NCBI GenBank assembly: GCA_001586965.3
Contig: LUCW03002205.1
Location: 1-25,504 of the forward strand
From: Sphaeroforma sirkka
Taxonomy: Eukaryota > Opisthokonta > Ichthyosporea > Ichthyophonida
DNA length: 25,504 bases
Direction: 5' to 3'
Shown: positions 18,913 through 25,504 of the stretch, in pieces
Numbering within the stretch: position 1 is the stretch's first letter
Layout of the letters: each line of letters opens with the position of its first letter
Made by a program: the position numbers and the translations under genes
Notes under the pieces: model-generated
Databases searched by the model: none
What the model saw: the letters and a program-made list of their open reading frames with translations, nothing else
Told to the model about the DNA's origin: nothing

Positions 18913-20021
18913 TGACCTGTTCCATCTTAATCCTGATCGTGTCCGTGATGGTGCCTGGCGATCCTCGGATTGATTATCATCGGTATTGTATAAAAGTTCA
19001 TTAGGCGGCCTTAAAATGTTCTACTAACATTGTCATCGCTATTGAATCCGAAAAGGTGAGATATACGTCATTCAAAACTTACTTGGATGGAGTTTGCACT
19101 TTGCTTAGTCGCCATGATTCCATGCAAATACACTTGCTACTCGACGAAATATCATTGCCGCAACGAGGCGGTCTAAACTCCACTGGAGTGGCCTATGCTC
19201 AGTTCTGAGTCAGAGTCAGAATAATACATGCGTGATAATAGTCACTACTGAGCGGAATATGTCGATTGTAACGCAAGTTATTCCACTACCTGATAAAAGT
19301 CATTTCACTAGCTGATAAAACCATGCCACTGAGTTTATTTAGATGAATTTATCAATTTGTTGTGATTATTAATAGATATTTCGATGGTTATTGTTTTACA
19401 GTTCTAATTCATGTGGTTGTCATCTTCAGGGTGATATGGTTTACTACGATGGCGGAGGCGGTCGCTGATACAATCGTAATCGTGTGCTATCTCCTTCCAG
19501 ATTAGTTGCTTGTGATTTCTATTGTAGGGTTCCGATAAAGAGGTTTCCGACTACTATTAGGAGCCAAGTTAGTTCTGGTTTGAATAAACTCGAATTACAT
19601 TATATGCTTCTGTTTACGACAGATGTGACTGGTTGCAATAACAACGCAATCAAGCGAGTGACTCTTCGTGTCAATCTCGTGGGTCATTACGTTTACAGTA
19701 TCTCTTAAAAGAATAGCTGCATATGATTATTGGAATTAAGAATTCTTTGTGTCGGCAGTTATCATCTTACTTGCACAGTTTACCAAAACTTTTGATTACT
19801 TCTGTTGCGTATCAGTTGCCAATGATCGCATCGGTATTGATAATACATTTTGTCACGGTGGTACTTCTAGCAAGGCAGGTCCACCATATGTTTTTGGCGA
19901 TGTATTTAGTTGCTTCTTGACTGGCGGCGGCAATTTTTGGACCATGGACGCTATAAAACACACTGCCCGAGGGCTATGTATTGTTTTCTATTTTCTGCGC
20001 ACTGGTATGTGTATAAGATGA
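18913..20021 (+). CDS. Exon-like segments ending in a SPRY-like domain (tentative)
   Basis: Three plus-strand segments stand out. At 18913-18970, after a branch-like CTAAT and TTTGATAG, the frame reads DLFHLNPDRVRDGAWRSSD. At 19109-19205, after TTTGCTTAG, it reads HDSMQIHLLLDEISLPQRGG. The longest, within about 19749-20021, reads ANDRIGIDNTFCHGG, then PPYVFGDVFSCFL, then GGGNFWTMDAIKHTARG, and has a possible GTATGT donor near 20008. The Gly-Asp-Val-Phe-Ser-Cys strand after a PPY segment is like the middle of SPRY domains (GDVIGC-type strand). The N-terminal SPRY strands were not identified. Whether these join to the segments at 15925-17699 is unknown. The gene is convergent with parvin. Confidence 0.35.
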
Positions 20022-20289
20022 GCACTGTAGTAGCAAATAAGCACTCTGGCGCATATTGTTTAATGTATGGAACACAACACTCAAACAAAACACAATCTTT
20101 GATTCTGAACAACTTTAAAATGGAGAGAGTATTCTGAACAATACAAGCCTACAAACCATCACAGGCATTAAAGATAAGATTACTATATTTTACTTATCTG
20201 AAGCTATTCCCAGACCAACAGATTATAGTACTTGATAATGATAGTTTTAGTATTCACAGCAATGTTGTAAATCGCACTCATTGAAGACG

Positions 20290-20292
<3 letters not shown>

Positions 20293-20320
<28 letters not shown>
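20293..20320. repeat. Short (AT)n tract downstream of parvin
   Basis: About 28 bases of (AT)n lie some 85 bases beyond the parvin stop codon, in the probable 3' untranslated or intergenic interval between two convergent genes. Confidence 0.9.
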
Positions 20321-20323
<3 letters not shown>

Positions 20324-20404
20324 TCTCCTTCGCGTGTGACTTTACTACTCTGCGCGTGTCAACCATCTGTTTGCTTATAAGTCGGCTCATACAAAATCCC
20401 CGCT

Positions 20405-21505
20405 TCACTTTCTCCGCGAGTAAGAAAAAATGCTATACGTCATTCTGAAAATAGTTTTCGAGTCTCTGTTCACCACTTTTTGCGAGCGAATATTCTTCCT
20501 GGATACTCCCATGTGGTCCATCAAACGCAGGCAGTACTTGACATTGCGTAGCTGAAAAATCACCCCAAAACAGAATACAGTAAAGGAAGATATCAGTTGC
20601 AATATACAATCATGTTGTGATCTAGTTTCAACCGTCCAATAAGGTATCAAAGTGTGTATAAGACTTACAACAACAGATCGGCTCTATCTAAACTCATAAA
20701 TGAAATAATCTGTGCACACTGCAATATTACCATGGAGCTTCGAGTTAGTATTTAATTGCAGTTGCATGGTGTAGATGCATGTCGCAAACACAGCGAAGCA
20801 GCAATATAATAATGAATATTCGATCAAAAAATTTAATAGTGTATGTACATCCTTTTGTTCCTTTTGTTAACTATCGAGCGCATAGTGCGTTGTAAACAAC
20901 TTCAGCACAATAAGAGCAAATCGCGATACCAAACTTATAAAAACAATGTGAGTAGGCCTTAGTATGACTCTGCCCTTGCAGAGTTTACCAAAATTATATA
21001 AATCCCTACTGAAAGCCTATTTACATATATTCACTCTCACACCAGTAAATACAAACTACTTTATGCCAGATTTGTCGCAATCATGCACGTCTTTGAAATT
21101 TGTTCATTACAGATGTTCGAGATTAAATTGATGGGATGAACGAAGGTGGTTCATATACACACATACTACACATCCAGCTGTAAACACACGCGAGACTAAC
21201 TATAGGAATACAAGTTTTGTCCCGAATACTTTGAAATTGCATGCTCTATAGCCACAAATTCTCACCTTTTCCTCGGCTGTGTCGGGTTTCAAAACGTACT
21301 CCGTCAGTGGTACGAAGAATTGACCCAAACTACCCAACAGCCATAGAAAGCATACACCATCATGCATTCCCTCTGTCAGATCTTCCACCGGCCCAGTTGT
21401 CAGTACACCCACGTGAGTATTCACAAACTGTAGCATAAGCATGCGCACCTTGTCGACCTTTTCTTTTCCAGCACTGAAGAGAGTCAAAGGCATCCTGTGT
21501 CTCAT
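20405..21505 (-). other. Parvin CH2 domain exons with a frame slip
   Basis: Exon five enters after AATGCCAG in the frame DETQDAFDSL, which the phase of the previous exon demands. From the next bases the homologous CH2 reading (FSAGKEKVDKVRMLMLQFVN, then VEDLTEGMHDGVCFLWLLGS) is in another frame. The change lies at a CT dinucleotide repeat, AG repeat on the plus strand at 21478-21483. The exon is 240 bases, two short of what the two flanking phases need. The last exon, after GGTGATTTTTCAG, gives NVKYCLRLMDHMGVSRKN and the C-terminal helix, and ends at a stop at 20405-20407. Confidence 0.8.
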
Positions 21506-24500
21506 CTGGCATTGTAGTGTGTGATTGATTCGGAGACTTAGTCTTTGATTTGATTTTGAGATACCGAAGATTCTTAAATCGTGGTTTACTTTTCTCAATT
21601 TAGCAAACCAAATCTCGAGCAAAATAAATAATAACCAAAGCCATACAAGTCACTATAAAACGTCGCAAAAAAACGGAACGTACTCACAGCTTATTTATTC
21701 CAGGTTTCTAAAGATTGTATGCTGAGTGATCATAGTTTGTGATCTGCAGTAACTCGTGTGATAAGGGCCCGTATAAACAAAAAATAGTGTTTTACAAATT
21801 AGTTGATATAAAATACGGCAACGGCCCTATATTAAGTGTCTGATGCCCTACATACGGACCATAACATATTTTTGGGATATTTGACCCAAAGCAGTAACGA
21901 TACTTTTCAGCTTTGAACCGCAACCGCAAATATCACAAAAAGTACGTATTTAAGTGAAGTTCGTTAGTTTATGTACCTTTTTGGACTAAAACGTAAAACT
22001 ATTTTGCAAGTTGAAGGTTTTCGAGGGTCTGGGACCCTCGGAAAGTAGACCTCGAAATAGTAAATTATCATTTTTGTGAAAAATCGTTTCTGTACATTCA
22101 TTGGTGCACAACTTATTTGAGGCAACTATTTCGGTGAACTCTTTTCGTTTATACGGGCCTCAAGTCTCCTCAGCACACCGGATTAAAAGATAGCACTTTC
22201 CGATCGTACGGGTTGCTATTGCAGTTGCTATATGTGTTATCAAAACCGCAAACACTTCTGTTAATGCATCATCGTGTATACTCTGCGACACAGATGCCCA
22301 GAAATACGCACCTGTATCCGAAAGCAGCTGATCCAGATCATCCTCCTCAGCCTGCCGGATCATGTGCGCGGGAATGTTGTTGGCAGCACGCCTCTCAATA
22401 TTAAGTTTGTGCGTCTCGGACTCGTCGCCTGTAATAACATGTGACTCCGTCTTCTGTATCACATTCCCGCCTCTGATCATCTTGAGTAGTCGTATGAGAG
22501 GATGTGAGGCTACAAGGGTTAATGACTGTCTGACTAGATGTAGAAGCGTGTGTGTAATGTGTTTTCTATCGAATTGGATACAGAATAGTATGGAATATCA
22601 ACGAGGCATCTGTGTGATGAGTATGAAGGGGTTTAGTCGTTGGTATAATAAATATGGTATATAGCCTATGTTTTCTCAGCGAGAGAGTAGTTCCAATGGT
22701 CACTGCAACTCCAGGAGAGAAGAAATGGGGAGAGTTCACTGAGAATTGCATAATAGTAAGTAGAAAGACAAATGCAAGGCTAGAATATACCTGTGTGTCG
22801 AAATTTTCTGGCTGACAAGGTACAAACTGACGCGAACACAGTTGTGATTGTATCCAACGGTTGAAAATTTTATCGTCTAGATTATGCGCAGTATAAGTAG
22901 TGTACGGAAGTCACCACGCAAATTGGCAACGACATATAGGAAAGCGGGAATAATACAACGCATACACGTGCAACAGACCACTAGGACAATCCCTCAGTAC
23001 CATAACGACAACACGGAATTCAACTACGACCGAGCTTGGTAGTCAAAAACAAAATATACATTCTGAAAATAGTGTCAACATACAATCTGTTGCCACTTAT
23101 TCATGCTTGCCTCGGATATGTACAGGCAATTGCTTTGCGTCGTACACACAAATTTTACATGTCAAATTACATAACCAGACACAACTCTATCCATATCAAA
23201 AAGGAGCATACTATATACTACGCCACGATTCGTCAAACAATTTTATCTCATACCTCTCGACGAATCATTCGCACAGTGAAATCCGACGGCAAATCATATG
23301 GACATTTTAAGTGGTGAGCTATATCGTACATCAGAGAATATATTGCCGCGTGATTCATGCTGTTGATACCTACGAACGAGAGGTTATAGCGTTAAGTAAC
23401 ACACGTGCGTCTATAATTTGAAGCCATATTTGTGAGTAAAACCAAAGTGAAAGTGGCTATACAAGGGTATAAGGGACCCCTGTTGCTATGGATCGAAGCC
23501 ACCAGGTTTAGCTAGAAGATGTATCTGCTTCACGAAGCAATGTAAGTAATCGTTGTTCGCAGGTTGAAAGTTGTTGATATGCGTAGCAAATGATTTCAAT
23601 ATATTTACAATTTTACAATCTTGACCTGGTGAAGTATAGCGCACAAATATATGGCTACATGGATCTCAAGGCATATGGCATGCGAATATTAATAGGCTCC
23701 CGTTGCGAAGCGATATTTGTTAGCGTAGATTCTATGATTGCTTAATTAGAAAAAGCGACCTGTGATACATCCAATACCTAGTTGTGTCCTTTGGGGTGAT
23801 GTTATCGATCTCATCAGTCAAGCAAGTCATTTATGTGTGTGGTATACGCCCGTATTGATGTCTTCATTTTAATCATATCATTGAAAGCGATAAGAGTTTA
23901 TTGAATTGCGCAGGTCAATTTCGAATGAGTTCCTGTTGTGAAAGCTTTCGGTCAAACAAGATGGGAATATGTCTAAAGTAACAGGTTGTACCGTAAGCAC
24001 ACAGTGCACTAAATGTGTACGTACCAAGAACACTTGACAGAAGCTACCGAAGGAACATTTGAAAAATGACACAATATTCGCTGACTTCAGTAGCTACCAG
24101 ATGCGAGAACAGCATAATAGTAAAAAGAAAAAAATCAGACTGCATGAGTGTTTCGCATAGACATCAAGTAAAATCAGGCAAGTCACACTCACAGGTAAAC
24201 AAGCCTGGTTCATGTACTCACGAGAGACACGCTGCTACAGAGAAGCACCCAGAAAAACTTTGGGTGTATATTCACCGCCAATCGTTTTCGTCTACGCACA
24301 CAACATGGACTTCTTGGTCAATGCGTAACATGCAACCTACTTTTAGGATTATATACATCATGCCGAACCGGAAAGTAGTCCTCAAGGAATTTGAGAATGC
24401 TTCCCAGGTTTTCCTGATGAGTCACCGCACTCCTCGCGAGCTCTTTGTATTCGATCGCTTTCCCCGTCAATGCACCTACATATAACGACCGAGATAAACA

Positions 24501-24699
24501 TCGATAAATGCATACTGGGGTGATGGCAATCCTCCATGTTACGACTACATTCGAGCGCAAAGCCGGTAGACGCTGAAAATTTGCCCGAGCACTTACTAAG
24601 AAGGAATATGATTATTTCGCCTGTCGCTAAATCAGCCACAAAGTCACGGACAACCAGGTGCTCGGAAGCCGTGTGCTCGTTCACCCATCTCGATATTGC
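20405..24699 (-). CDS. Parvin (two CH domains), six exons, N-terminus not found
   Basis: Parvins bind integrin-linked kinase, paxillin and actin at integrin adhesions. Exons read downward on the minus strand are 24699-24597, 24475-24341, 23369-23254, 22480-22312, 21505-21266 and 20551-20405. All internal introns are GT...AG, and the phases agree (1, 1, 0, 1, 0). The first three exons give CH1, the fourth the inter-domain linker (56 codons), and the last two CH2, which ends at the stop as in known parvins. Diagnostic segments are RWVNEHTASEHLVVRDFVAD, DAFDSL before CH2, FVPLTEYVLKP, and KVVNRDSKTIFRMTYSIF at the end. About 300 residues are covered; roughly the first 80-90 of a usual parvin and the first turn of CH1 are missing, probably upstream of 24699 or outside the window. 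One two-base frame slip occurs in the fifth exon. No paralogue type can be assigned. Confidence 0.85.
21766..22159. mobile_element. MITE-like element inside a parvin intron
   Basis: The ends are inverted copies of GGCCCGTATAAAC followed by (A/G)AAAA: 13 perfect bases, then 17 of 18. The element is 394 bp, AT-rich and has no reading frame. Inside, CGAGGGTC / GACCCTCG form a perfect 8-bp stem with a 3-base loop (22022-22040). No clear target duplication is seen (left flank GTGATAAG, right flank TCAAGTCT), so the superfamily is open. It lies wholly in the intron between exons four and five of parvin. Confidence 0.75.
23254..24699 (-). other. Parvin CH1 domain exons
   Basis: The first exon (24699-24597) follows the acceptor CTTCTCATACCAG, with a CTGAC branch-like motif upstream, and ends at a consensus GTAAGT. 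The second (24475-24341) gives LTGKAIEYKELARSAVTHQE and then ILKFLEDYF. The third (23369-23254) gives SMNHAAIYSLMYDIAHHLKC and then DLPSDFTVRMIRRE, matching the last CH1 helices and the LP-turn of parvins. Joins at the first two introns recreate Ser codons (A|GT), so both are phase 1. Longer reading frames over these exons in other frames or on the plus strand are shadows. Confidence 0.85.
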
Positions 24700-25504
24700 C
24701 TGGTATGAGAAGCAACAATGTAACGTTTAAGTTCAAACAGGTCAGTGTCAGCTACGAGTCTTTAGCCCAATGTGATATATGGACATATGTGGAGCTCATA
24801 CGTAGTATGTGAGATTCGCGCGATGGGTAGTGCGTTCTACAGTACTGGATACGGTCATAAGTATGGTTTCATGAACAAACTTACAAATAATATATATGGT
24901 ATGTAGACAAAATAGAGATACCTGTACATAATCATGATAGAATACACTAGCAGAGAACATGATTATACTGATAGTAATATAGCGAAGAAAGAGTAAACAC
25001 ATACGAGTGAATGTTTCTAGATGTGTTCTCAATCATTATATTTCGCACACACCGAACCTGTGCTAATCATCGTGCACTTTATAGAAAAACAACCTTCTAA
25101 ACACTCAATCTAAGCCAATATAGAGATATCTATACTTCGAATGATGGTTGAACCTGAAAGAAGTCGCATCTTCATGTCCACACAATTGAATACATATGCG
25201 TACCCATTCACACTATGAAGGATTCTCACACGTGGATCTCATGAAGGCCTAATTTGTCACCCACGCATTTGCGAGAAATCGTTTAAATACTGACAAATGC
25301 CCAAACTATGTATATATGTCCACACTCTTGCGCTTCAAAATATGCCTGATTTTATGGATATTGAAAAAATATTGCAAATACTTGTTTAAGCAAAAAAAGA
25401 AAAGAAAGTTGTATGATAATAAAAAGAGCAATACCCAACAAAAAATATGTACATATGTTTATAGCTTATCACACAATCGAATATATAACAAAGTAAATAA
25501 CGCA
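24700..25504. other. Probable parvin intron or upstream region
   Basis: A pyrimidine-rich acceptor and a branch-like CTGAC lie just above 24699 on the minus strand, so at least one more 5' exon should exist. I found no exon with a convincing start of CH1. A 36-39 base segment near 24930-24890 is flanked by CAG and GTAAG, but its translation is not parvin-like. Otherwise I see nothing. Confidence 0.4.

Noticed and set aside
23036..23317. 93-codon plus-strand reading frame
   Set aside because: It overlaps the third parvin exon on the other strand and has no domain.
24066..24485. 139-codon plus-strand reading frame
   Set aside because: It lies opposite the second CH1 exon of parvin and is its shadow.

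Overview
The window looks like nuclear DNA from an intron-rich eukaryote. The clearest host gene is a parvin, read on the minus strand through six short exons with GT/AG boundaries (20405-24699). Parvin is a two-calponin-homology-domain partner of integrin-linked kinase, found in animals and some of their unicellular relatives. Together with Ty3-type retroelements and very long (AT)n tracts, it suggests a unicellular holozoan or close relative, for example an ichthyosporean-like protist. The taxon is an inference.

Layout. (1) 1-925: purine-rich DNA with no supported gene. (2) 926-8065: a decayed plus-strand Ty3/gypsy chromovirus, with gag, aspartic protease, reverse transcriptase, RNase H, an inserted Dam-like adenine-methyltransferase domain, integrase, a GPY/F module and a C-terminal chromodomain. 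Two related minisatellite arrays, a G-run and a candidate hairpin-rich 3' LTR follow. (3) 8066-9397: minus-strand acidic coding remnant of unknown origin. (4) 9398-14305: a second, more decayed Ty3-like element on the minus strand. Its gag/protease part is separated from its reverse transcriptase by an LTR-like block lying in the opposite orientation to the block at its 3' end. No integrase was recognised. (5) 14855-15613: two (AT)n arrays that separate the transposon-rich half from the gene half. (6) 15925-20021: scattered plus-strand exon-like segments of one or more unidentified genes, the last SPRY-like, plus a recent 195-bp tandem duplication. (7) 20405-24699: parvin, convergent with the preceding region, with a 394-bp MITE-like element in one intron and a two-base frame slip at the start of CH2. 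(8) 24700-25504: probably parvin intron or upstream DNA.

The most unusual feature is the Dam-like domain inside a Ty3 chromovirus Pol: one polyprotein would combine a predicted DNA adenine-methyltransferase fold with a chromatin-reading chromodomain. The copy here has several frame breaks, so this is the coding plan of a family and not a working element. All calls come from reading the sequence by eye. Splice models and family names need the searches stated in each finding.
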